This document shows, one piece after another, positions 1-5,141 of a stretch of 5,141 bases of DNA (position 1 is the stretch's first letter; every line of letters starts with the position of its first letter). The position numbers were made by a program, and so were the translations under genes. The notes under the pieces are model-generated. The model did no database searches. It was not told where the DNA came from and saw only the letters and a list, made by a program, of their open reading frames with translations. The DNA comes from Dehalococcoidia bacterium. GTDB lineage: Bacteria; Chloroflexota; Dehalococcoidia; SAR202; UBA826. Where the stretch lies: assembly GCA_012965485.1 (NCBI GenBank), contig DTSF01000049.1, forward strand, positions 1-5,141. Direction: 5' to 3'.

Positions 1-1
1 A

Positions 2-610
2 TGGGTAAATAAGATCCAATCCGAAATACCTGAGCTTCCCGCCGAAAAAAAAGAGCGCTATATTAGGATATTTGGATTATCCGATTATGATGCCTCGGTC
101 TTGATTGGTGATAAGGAATCAACGCTGTTATTTGAAAACACTTTACTGTACCTCTCTGAATCAATGGGTCAAAAGGATGCAGCAAAGGCGGCAGCCAATT
201 GGATAAATGTTGATTTAAATAGGATGAAAAATGAACTCAAATCTAGCTGGTCTGAAATAAAGATGGACCCAAGCGAACTTGCCAACTTAATTATGCTTGT
301 GAACGATGGCAAAATAAGTAACTCAATGGCGAAAACTATATTTGACGAGATGTTTGTTAACGGTGGGGATCCAATAAAAATTTCAGAGGAAAAGGGTCTA
401 TCTCAAATAAATGACACCTCCTCCATACAAAATGTAGTTACAGAAACACTCCTTGAAAACCAAAGTGCTGTGGTCGATTACTTGAACGGGAAAGATTCTG
501 CTGTGAGATATTTGGTAGGCCAGGTCATGAAGAAAACCAAAGGCCAAGCTAACCCACAAATAGCCTCAGACATGGTCACCTTGGAACTCAATAAACAAAA
601 AAAACAATAG
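2..610 (+). CDS. gatB: Aspartyl/glutamyl-tRNA(Asn/Gln) amidotransferase subunit B, C-terminal part (5' end outside window)
   Basis: GatB is the tRNA-binding/kinase subunit of the cytoplasmic GatCAB complex, which converts Glu-tRNA(Gln) and/or Asp-tRNA(Asn) to the correct amide form. The reading frame is open from base 2, so the gene enters from the left; about 202 codons are present, roughly the last 40% of a usual ~475-residue GatB. Visible family signatures are PELPAEKKERY and LSDYDASVL near the left edge (end of the catalytic/cradle domain), then the helical and YqeY-like tail: KAAANWI, ELANLIMLVNDGKIS, EEKGLSQI and the very characteristic VGQVMKKTKGQANP near the C terminus. The stop is TAG at 608-610. 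An internal TTG at 101 is not the real start, because conserved GatB sequence continues upstream of it. yvcK follows after 33 nt on the same strand. Nothing appears broken. Whether the substrate is Gln, Asn or both cannot be told from this fragment. Confidence 0.97.
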   Translation, partial: WVNKIQSEIPELPAEKKERYIRIFGLSDYDASVLIGDKESTLLFENTLLYLSESMGQKDAAKAAANWINVDLNRMKNELKSSWSEIKMDPSELANLIMLVNDGKISNSMAKTIFDEMFVNGGDPIKISEEKGLSQINDTSSIQNVVTETLLENQSAVVDYLNGKDSAVRYLVGQVMKKTKGQANPQIASDMVTLELNKQKKQ

Positions 611-643
611 TTTTATTACTCCTACCTTAATTCAAAATAAATT

Positions 644-1585
644 ATGAACGAAAGTTTCAAAAGCAAAACCCCTCGTATAGTCGCAATAGGCGGCGGGACA
701 GGGCTCTCAGTATTATTGAGGGGACTCAAAAAACACACCAAACGAATAACAGCAGTAATCGGGGTTGCAGATGATGGTGGCAGTTCAGGTAGGTTGCGTC
801 GAGAGATGGGCATTATTCCACCCGGTGACTTCAGAAACTGCATCGTAGCCTTATCGGACGAAGATTCCTTACTAAAAGAACTATTCCAATACCGATTCCC
901 GGAAGGATCTGAACTTCAAGGGCATAGTTTTGGCAATCTTTTTATAGCCGCGATGACAGATGTGACAAATAGTTTTGAAGATGCTATTACCGAATCCAGT
1001 AGAATATTGTCAGTTACAGGACGGGTAGTCCCAGCAACAATAGAAAATATAAATTTATCCGTGAAATTAGCTGATGGCCGAGTTATAAAAGGGGAGTCGA
1101 AAGTAAAGGAAAGTTCATCTGAAATCAAAGAATTATTTATAGATCCACCCGACGCCGAAGCCTCACCGACAGCTATTAAAGCTATAGCCAATGCAGATTT
1201 GATAGTAATAGGCCCAGGAAGTTTATACACAAGCATATTGCCCGTTTTGATGGTACCAGGAATCGTTGATGCAATTGCTGAATCAAAAGGTATTAAATAC
1301 TACATTTGCAACGTGGCGACCGAAATCGGGGAAACCCAGCATTTCAACGTTGTAAGGCATATAGAGGTGCTGGAACGTTACCTAGGGTCGGGAATTTTGG
1401 ATATGATAATAGCCAATGATAATATTGGTGACATCGGTGAACAGTTCCGAGGTGAGGCCGTTGATCCGTATACCGACTCAACTAAACATATAATCGCAAC
1501 TTCTGATTTGTTGGACGAAGAGCATAAAGTTCGACACGATTCAGGTAAATTAGCCAAATTCATAATGGAAAATTACCTTGGATAA
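644..1585 (+). CDS. yvcK: YvcK/CofD-like family protein (gluconeogenesis factor, cell-shape regulator)
   Basis: This 313-residue protein belongs to the YvcK (UPF0052, CofD-like) family. In Bacillus, YvcK is needed for growth on gluconeogenic carbon sources and normal cell shape, and it binds UDP-sugars; the family is cytoplasmic. Signatures in order are IGGGTGLSVLLRGLK (residues 15-29, Rossmann-type nucleotide loop), ADDGGSSGRLR (42-52), PPGDFRNC (59-66), GHSFGNL (93-99), IGPGSLYTSILPVL (189-202) and the NVATEIGETQ segment (223-232), which corresponds to the family's N-x-x-T-x-x-GET motif. Length is normal. ATG 644 is the first possible start, because an in-frame TAA lies two codons upstream (638-640); no Shine-Dalgarno sequence precedes it. 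In Firmicutes and Actinobacteria the gene usually sits with rapZ and whiA; here it is between gatB and secG. CofD proper (coenzyme F420 biosynthesis) is a relative, but the DDGGSSGRLR and PPGDFRN motifs favour YvcK. Confidence 0.95.
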   Translation: MNESFKSKTPRIVAIGGGTGLSVLLRGLKKHTKRITAVIGVADDGGSSGRLRREMGIIPPGDFRNCIVALSDEDSLLKELFQYRFPEGSELQGHSFGNLFIAAMTDVTNSFEDAITESSRILSVTGRVVPATIENINLSVKLADGRVIKGESKVKESSSEIKELFIDPPDAEASPTAIKAIANADLIVIGPGSLYTSILPVLMVPGIVDAIAESKGIKYYICNVATEIGETQHFNVVRHIEVLERYLGSGILDMIIANDNIGDIGEQFRGEAVDPYTDSTKHIIATSDLLDEEHKVRHDSGKLAKFIMENYLG

Positions 1586-1614
1586 TATCCTCACAACATC
1601 CTCAACTGTAGGAG

Positions 1615-1620
1615 TATAAT
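1615..1620 (+). promoter_or_regulatory. Candidate secG promoter -10 box (possible leaderless start)
   Basis: A perfect TATAAT hexamer ends six bases before the secG ATG at 1627. Transcription from it would start at or about the A of the start codon, giving a leaderless mRNA. The -35 is weak: CTCACA at 1590-1595 matches TTGACA at four positions but with a 19-bp spacer. An AGGAG at 1610-1614 just upstream overlaps this region and could instead be a distant ribosome binding site (12 nt before ATG) on a transcript reading through from yvcK. The two readings are mutually exclusive for any one transcript. Confidence 0.45.
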
Positions 1621-1626
1621 TACTGT

Positions 1627-1845
1627 ATGGATACGGCAATAAACATAATTATGATTTTTATATCTCTTCTGCTGATTGCTGTGATACTCCTGCAGGTGAG
1701 AGGGCAGGGTACCGCCTTATTCGGAGCTGCCGAATCTTCTTTCAGGACAAGAAGAGGAATAGAACTAGCATTATTTCGATTTACTATAGCGCTAGTCGTG
1801 GTCTTTATCTTTGTTTCTATCATCAGCGCTAGCAGTTGGTTTTAA
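1627..1845 (+). CDS. secG: Preprotein translocase subunit SecG
   Basis: SecG is the small accessory subunit of the SecYEG channel in the cytoplasmic membrane and helps SecA-driven protein export. The 72-residue product has the family layout: a hydrophobic helix at about residues 4-23, a short glycine-rich cytoplasmic loop, and a second helix at about 49-68. The loop carries the diagnostic pieces LLQVRGQGTALFG (about residues 21-33) and TRRGIELALFRFT (about 41-53), which match the usual LLQ-x-G-x-G and RRG-x-E-x-x-LFRLT pattern. The size is typical for short SecG proteins. The ATG at 1627 puts the first helix at the N terminus as expected. The gene lies 41 nt after yvcK on the same strand, with a TATAAT immediately upstream, so it may be transcribed separately. 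Its TAA stop is only 21 bp from the stop of the convergent cysS. Confidence 0.93.
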   Translation: MDTAINIIMIFISLLLIAVILLQVRGQGTALFGAAESSFRTRRGIELALFRFTIALVVVFIFVSIISASSWF

Positions 1846-1866
1846 TACTCTAAACTGTCTCCAGAT

Positions 1867-3225
1867 CTAATCCAATTTCCATCGAGCCCCGGTTACCGTA
1901 TCTTCTATTGATACCCCTAGATCATCCAACCTATCTCTAATCCGGTCCGATAGTTCAAACTGTTTTTCTTTTCTAAGTCCTTCTCGGATATCCAACAACA
2001 AATCGATGAACGGTGCTAAATTTCCATCAAAGCCTGAATCATCACCTTTTAAGGTCAACCCTAAAACTTTACCTAAATCACAAAGTAATTTCTGGGCTGC
2101 TTCGACATCCAACCCATTGGTAGACTCTCTATTAATATCTCTGGCAAGATCAAAAATCACTGCTAGAGCCATGGGGGTGTTAAAATCTTCATCCATCGCC
2201 GATTCAAACCTATCCCGGTAACCAGCCGCCTTAAGGGCAGCTCCATCGCCTGAAGAGGATCCCAATGCAGATTTCAACCTTTCGATGGCGCGTTGTTGCC
2301 CTTTGACGGATTCACCGCTAAACACTAATGGCGTCCTGTAGTGTGAACTTAGGAAAAACATCCTAAGGGCGTCAGAAGAGAACTCTTCTAAAGCTTCTCC
2401 AATGGAAAATACATTTCCCAAGGATTTGCTCATTTTTTCTTCACCATAGCCCAAAGTGCCATTGTGCATCCAATATCGTGCAAAAGGCTCAACCCCCGTG
2501 TAAGACTCTGATTGAGCAATTTCATTTTCGTGATGTGGGAACACTAAATCTTGGCCACCGCCATGAATATCAACTCTGTTATTAAGATACGTTAACGACA
2601 TGGCGGTACATTCTATGTGCCACCCTGGACGTCCTTGCCCCCAAGGGCTATCCCAGGCCGGTTCTCCAGTTTTTTGACTTTTCCACAGGGCGAAATCTGC
2701 AGGGTTTTCTTTAGTTTCCTCTATTGCCAACCTCGCACCAGCTAACAATTCGTCGACATTCATTCTGCTTAACTTCCCATAGTCCTCATTTTTCTTTACC
2801 CTGAAATAAACATCGCCAGAAATTGCATAGGCATAGTCTTTCTCAATCAAATCAGAAATGACGTCTACTATGGAACTAATCTCTTGGCTAGCTCTCGGGT
2901 AATCTGAAGCCTGAAGCACATTCAACCGTCTCAATTCTGAAAGATAAGCTTGGATGTTTCGTTCTGCCAATTCTGACACTTCAATCCCCTCGTCATTGGC
3001 GGCGGTTATCATCTTGTCATCTATATCAGTAAAGTTTTGTATGAAATGGACTTTATATCCTTTGTATTCCAGATATCGTCTTATGACATCAAAAACTATC
3101 GCACACATGGCATGGCCCAAATGAGAAGGTGCGTAAGGAGTTATGCCGCACACATACATGTTAACGGTATTGTCTTCTACAACAAGTTCCTCTACTACCC
3201 TGTGTAGTGTGTTGTACAGTCTCAT
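1867..3225 (-). CDS. cysS: Cysteinyl-tRNA synthetase (CysRS)
   Basis: CysRS is a cytoplasmic class I synthetase that joins cysteine to tRNA-Cys. The 452-residue product is full length (E. coli 461). The HIGH signature is HLGH at residues 35-38 within CGITPYAPSHLGH, and the KMSKS loop is KMSKS at 264-268. All four active-site zinc ligands of the family can be placed: Cys26, Cys206 (in WHIEC), His231 and Glu235 (in FPHHENE), with spacing equal to E. coli Cys28/Cys209/His234/Glu238. HGGGQDL at 221-227 is intact. After the catalytic domain come the helical (DALR-type) region and a normal CysRS tail ending GARWKLD. The start ATG (3225-3223) overlaps the ispF stop as ATGA, with no Shine-Dalgarno, implying translational coupling. 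It is the last gene of the ispD-ispF-cysS operon. The CGITPY wording resembles the paralogue MshC, but the length and C-terminal domain argue for CysRS. Confidence 0.98.
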   Translation of the reverse strand: MRLYNTLHRVVEELVVEDNTVNMYVCGITPYAPSHLGHAMCAIVFDVIRRYLEYKGYKVHFIQNFTDIDDKMITAANDEGIEVSELAERNIQAYLSELRRLNVLQASDYPRASQEISSIVDVISDLIEKDYAYAISGDVYFRVKKNEDYGKLSRMNVDELLAGARLAIEETKENPADFALWKSQKTGEPAWDSPWGQGRPGWHIECTAMSLTYLNNRVDIHGGGQDLVFPHHENEIAQSESYTGVEPFARYWMHNGTLGYGEEKMSKSLGNVFSIGEALEEFSSDALRMFFLSSHYRTPLVFSGESVKGQQRAIERLKSALGSSSGDGAALKAAGYRDRFESAMDEDFNTPMALAVIFDLARDINRESTNGLDVEAAQKLLCDLGKVLGLTLKGDDSGFDGNLAPFIDLLLDIREGLRKEKQFELSDRIRDRLDDLGVSIEDTVTGARWKLD

Positions 3226-3707
3226 TCTGATTTTTGGATAGTGACTATAGCCTGGCAGGAAATACCCTCTCCCCTACCGATATACCCTAAACCATCAGCC
3301 GTAGTTGCCTTAATACTGATGTCTCTTTGAGTTAAATTGATGGCCTGCGCTATGTTAAATGTCATTTGTGGTATAAATTCTGCAAGCAGTGGTTTTTCGG
3401 CCACAATTGTAGCATCCACAAACACAGGCTTCCATCCTTCATCTACAACCTTATTTAAAGAAATTTCTAGTAATTTTCCGCTACTCATTCCTTTATATTC
3501 TGGATTGTTCGAAGGAAAATGCCGGCCTATATCACCTAAATTTGCTGCACCTAGAAACCCGTCTATGATCGAATGTATCAGGACGTCACCGTCGCTATGT
3601 CCCAGCAAACCATATTGAGAAGGGATTTCCAATCCCCCCAAGATCAGGGTCTCGCCTTTTTGCAACCGGTGTATATCTATTCCAATACCAGTGCGAATTG
3701 TGTTCAT
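3222..3707 (-). CDS. ispF: 2-C-methyl-D-erythritol 2,4-cyclodiphosphate synthase
   Basis: IspF is the fifth enzyme of the cytoplasmic MEP pathway to IPP/DMAPP. It cyclises CDP-methylerythritol 2-phosphate to methylerythritol 2,4-cyclodiphosphate with release of CMP, and works as a homotrimer. The 161-residue length is normal. The zinc ligands are Asp11 and His13 in GIGIDIHR and His45 in the GHSDGDVLIH segment (36-45), corresponding to E. coli Asp8, His10 and His42. Other family motifs follow: LGDIGRHFP, KATTADGLGYIGRGEG (the CDP-contacting and trimer-core region) and a short hydrophobic final strand. Its start ATG (3707-3705) overlaps the ispD stop as ATGA, and its own TGA (3224-3222) overlaps the cysS start the same way. 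Separate ispD and ispF genes, not a fused IspDF protein, are present. Confidence 0.98.
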   Translation of the reverse strand: MNTIRTGIGIDIHRLQKGETLILGGLEIPSQYGLLGHSDGDVLIHSIIDGFLGAANLGDIGRHFPSNNPEYKGMSSGKLLEISLNKVVDEGWKPVFVDATIVAEKPLLAEFIPQMTFNIAQAINLTQRDISIKATTADGLGYIGRGEGISCQAIVTIQKSE

Positions 3708-4378
3708 AGATTTTTACGTCTCTGCAAAATAGTTTCTGCGATTTCAATATCTATCGGATTTGTTATTTTTATATTTTCGGGATCTCCCGCAAAGGTAGCA
3801 ACATCACCACCAGAGATCTCCACAAGCGATGAGTCATCTGTAACATCATCAGTAAACATTTTATGAAATTTAGCTATATTAGAATATTTAAAGACCTGAG
3901 GAGTTTGGGTCGAAAAAATATTGGATCTATCCACAGTTGACACAACCCTGAACTCTCTTACTATCTTTATTGTGTCTGTAACTGGAAGCACAGGTATCGC
4001 TGCATCTGAGGTTCGAGTCGCCTTAACAGCGCGGCCTATAAGATCAGAAGATACGCAAGGCCTAGCACCATCATGAATCACCACATAGTCGACAGCATTG
4101 ATAGTAGTCAGAGCATTTTTAACGGAATCTTGTCTCCGAATACCCCCTAGAATCACCTGAACCGTGCGATATTCGGGACTAGACATCAAATGTTGGAGCT
4201 TTGAAATATTGTGAGCATTTGCCACTACTGTCATTGTTCCAAAAATTCCCGTTCTAAGAAATGCATTAACAGAATGCAATATCGCCGGCAGCCCACAAAT
4301 AGTGGTCATTATTTTATCGATGCCATGCATTCTGTTTCCAGTACCTGCACCTAAAATTATCGCTGAAAAACCGCTCAT
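3704..4378 (-). CDS. ispD: 2-C-methyl-D-erythritol 4-phosphate cytidylyltransferase
   Basis: IspD is the third MEP-pathway enzyme and transfers CMP from CTP to methylerythritol 4-phosphate. The 224-residue product has the nucleotidyltransferase fold of the family. The N-terminal glycine-rich loop is LGAGTGNRM (9-17), followed by Lys22; Arg16 and Lys22 occupy the places of catalytic Arg20 and Lys27 of E. coli. Further signatures are RRQDSV (81-86), VIHDGARP (100-107), TVDRS with Arg151 (E. coli Arg157), TQTPQVF (157-163) and GDPENIKIT with Lys204 (E. coli Lys213). The usual PKQ after the loop reads DKI here, a mild divergence that keeps the lysine. ATG 4378 is the first gene of the operon and immediately precedes the conserved first strand (FSAIILGAG). 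No Shine-Dalgarno is visible. The 3' end overlaps ispF by 4 nt, so the two enzymes are probably made together. Confidence 0.95.
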   Translation of the reverse strand: MSGFSAIILGAGTGNRMHGIDKIMTTICGLPAILHSVNAFLRTGIFGTMTVVANAHNISKLQHLMSSPEYRTVQVILGGIRRQDSVKNALTTINAVDYVVIHDGARPCVSSDLIGRAVKATRTSDAAIPVLPVTDTIKIVREFRVVSTVDRSNIFSTQTPQVFKYSNIAKFHKMFTDDVTDDSSLVEISGGDVATFAGDPENIKITNPIDIEIAETILQRRKNL

Positions 4379-4398
4379 GAAAATTAGCCGATCTAACC

Positions 4399-4443
4399 TG
4401 TATAGTTATTGATAACCATCACAACTCAACAGTCATTTTATAC
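4399..4443 (-). promoter_or_regulatory. ispD: Weak candidate promoter elements for the ispD-ispF-cysS operon
   Basis: On the minus strand upstream of ispD there are two possible -10 boxes. One lies within GTATAAAAT (4443-4435; TATAAA or TAAAAT, each 5/6) but has no good -35. The other is TATACA (4404-4399), preceded by TTGAGT (4429-4424) at a long 19-bp spacing. Neither is a strong sigma-70 promoter. One of them would be expected, because this divergent gap is the only upstream region of the operon. Confidence 0.25.
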
Positions 4444-4501
4444 GTTCATCATACAAGCTCGCATCCTCTAAAAAGATACCCTGTGAAACAGATGTACAAT
4501 G

Positions 4502-4529
4502 TTGTTAAAATTACTCCCATTGTTAAAAT
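4502..4529 (+). promoter_or_regulatory. Candidate promoter for the EVE-domain gene
   Basis: TTGTTA at 4502-4507 (4/6 to TTGACA) and TAAAAT at 4524-4529 (5/6 to TATAAT) are separated by 16 bp. The predicted transcription start is near 4536, giving a leader of about 36 nt before the ATG at 4572. It is the best-spaced sigma-70-like pair in the divergent gap. Each hexamer lies in one copy of the direct repeat. Confidence 0.45.
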
Positions 4530-4531
4530 TA
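4502..4531 (+). repeat. 12-bp direct repeat (TTGTTAAAATTA x2, 18-bp period)
   Basis: TTGTTAAAATTA occurs at 4502-4513 and again, identical, at 4520-4531, separated by 6 bp (CTCCCA). The pair sits in the divergent gap, 40 bp before the start of the EVE-domain gene. The copies coincide with the candidate promoter hexamers, so they could be an operator-like pair, or simply a chance result of AT-rich promoter sequence. Confidence 0.8.
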
Positions 4532-4559
4532 ACATAGCAATCTCAAAGTCAAGAAAATA

Positions 4560-4571
4560 GGGGGGGGAAAG
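4560..4571 (+). promoter_or_regulatory. Purine-rich ribosome binding site with a run of eight G
   Basis: Eight consecutive G (4560-4567) followed by AAAG directly precede the ATG at 4572. A G-rich stretch 5-11 nt before the start can pair with the CCUCC core of 16S rRNA and supports this start codon. It is the only start in the window with a purine-rich site at normal spacing. The homopolymer is also a site where length could vary by slippage or sequencing error. Confidence 0.5.
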
Positions 4572-5141
4572 ATGGGATCCAATTACTGGATGTTTGTGGA
4601 CAACAGCGAAAATTCTACTATTACACGGGAAAAGGGCTACAAAGTATTTGGCATGAGCGCCAAATATAAAAGGCGGGCCCAGAGAATGCAGGCAAAAGAC
4701 CGAGTTTTATTTTTTGACAGGAACAGAAAATGCTGGACCGCCTCGGCCACCATAATCTCCGACTATTTTGAGGACGAGTCTCCAATTTGGGTCCCTATAG
4801 ATAAACCCAGAGAATATAAATTCAGAATTACATTGAAACCCGACTATGTTTTAGATGAAGAACAATACATAGACGGTCTTCAATTAGGCCCAAGCCTAGA
4901 GTACGTGAAGAGATGGGCTCCAGAAGATTGGCCTCTAGCATTTTGGGATCGTGTTCATCTACTACCCAGTAGGGACTTCAAGTTGATTGAGGATGAAATG
5001 AAAAGAGCCAAAAAGCAAGGAATCACCTGTGTCGACTTGCAAGGTAATATAAAATGGAATTCTGGCAAGACTCCAAATTTAGAGCGCGGTAACATCATCT
5101 TGATCAATGACTCATTAATTGCTCTAGATGGTAAAACCGGT
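4572..5141 (+). CDS. EVE (PUA-like) domain protein continuing into a PQQ-like beta-propeller segment; 3' end outside window
   Basis: The frame is open from ATG 4572 to the window edge (190 codons, no stop). Residues 1 to about 147 read as an EVE domain: NYWMFVDNSEN at the N terminus, KDRVLFFDRNRKCWTASATI (about 42-61, the GDR-x-LFY-like core), DYFEDESPIWVP (64-75), YKFRITLKPDYVL (82-94), and the closing RDFKLIEDEM (134-143). EVE domains belong to the PUA superfamily and several bind modified bases in DNA; an actual ligand here is unknown. From about residue 150 the sequence changes to ITCVDLQGNIKWNSG, then RGNIILINDSLIALDGKTG, which resembles the strand pattern of PQQ-like propeller blades (G-x-x-x-W-x-x-G, LDGKTG). 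There is no signal peptide, so a cytoplasmic protein is expected, although PQQ-like propellers are often exported. It may be a true two-domain protein, a fusion after a deletion, or an assembly join. The start is supported by the preceding G-rich site. EVE call likely; propeller call moderate. Confidence 0.8.
   Translation, partial: MGSNYWMFVDNSENSTITREKGYKVFGMSAKYKRRAQRMQAKDRVLFFDRNRKCWTASATIISDYFEDESPIWVPIDKPREYKFRITLKPDYVLDEEQYIDGLQLGPSLEYVKRWAPEDWPLAFWDRVHLLPSRDFKLIEDEMKRAKKQGITCVDLQGNIKWNSGKTPNLERGNIILINDSLIALDGKTG

Noticed and set aside
611..643. Rho-independent terminator after gatB
   Set aside because: There is a T-rich stretch (TTTTATTACT) but no preceding GC-rich inverted repeat, so read-through into yvcK is more likely.
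622..1563. Minus-strand open frames at 622-843, 916-1236 and 1378-1563
   Set aside because: They lie wholly or mostly antisense to the clear yvcK gene, and their translations show no family pattern.
1620..1823. Minus-strand open frame antisense to secG
   Set aside because: It is the mirror of the convincing secG frame; its product shows no recognisable motif.
1788..1833. AGCGCTAG occurring twice near the secG 3' end as a possible terminator stem
   Set aside because: The self-complementary AGCGCT cores could pair over a loop of about 30 nt, but the stem is short, lies inside the coding sequence and is not followed by a T run.
2006..2221. Plus-strand open frame inside cysS
   Set aside because: It is antisense to the CysRS helical domain, which is intact and conserved; it looks like a shadow frame.
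1867..3225. MshC (mycothiol cysteine ligase) instead of CysRS
   Set aside because: The CGITPY...HLGH wording is shared with MshC, but the 452-residue length and the C-terminal tRNA-binding tail ending GARWKLD match CysRS.
3337..3866. Plus-strand open frames at 3337-3618 and 3573-3866
   Set aside because: They are antisense to ispF and ispD, whose catalytic residues are all in place; no motif in the antisense products.
4379..4571. A tRNA or small RNA gene in the divergent gap
   Set aside because: No cloverleaf elements (GGTTCGA-type T arm, D arm, acceptor pairing) and no strong hairpin could be found; only promoter-like elements and the direct repeat are supportable.

Overview
This 5.1-kb window is a piece of an AT-leaning bacterial chromosome. 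It carries six recognisable housekeeping genes (the first cut by the window edge) and, at the right edge, the start of a more unusual gene. The genome uses the MEP isoprenoid pathway (ispD, ispF), the Sec translocase (secG) and indirect aminoacylation through GatCAB. The CysRS signature CGITPY...HLGH and the ispD-ispF-cysS order fit a Chloroflexota/Dehalococcoidia-like bacterium, but that assignment is an inference from memory of similar gene orders and is tentative.

Positions 1-1845 (+ strand) hold the last ~202 codons of gatB, then yvcK (CofD-like gluconeogenesis/cell-shape factor) and secG. The gaps between them are 33 and 41 nt. A perfect TATAAT lies six bases before the secG start codon, so secG may have its own, possibly leaderless, promoter.

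Positions 1867-4378 (- strand) hold a tight operon transcribed ispD -> ispF -> cysS. Both junctions are 4-nt ATGA stop/start overlaps. IspD and IspF are the third and fifth enzymes of the MEP pathway; CysRS charges tRNA-Cys. This operon converges on secG, with only 21 bp between the stop codons and no recognisable terminator hairpin.

Positions 4379-4571 are a 193-bp divergent intergenic region. It contains a 12-bp direct repeat that doubles as a plausible promoter, and a run of eight G just before the next start codon.

Positions 4572-5141 (+ strand) hold the 5' part of an open gene that runs off the window. Its first ~147 residues read as an EVE (PUA-like) domain, a family associated with recognition of modified bases. 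Without a stop it continues into a stretch resembling a blade of a PQQ-like beta-propeller. That apparent EVE/propeller combination is the most unusual thing here. No tRNA, rRNA, CRISPR array or insertion sequence was seen.
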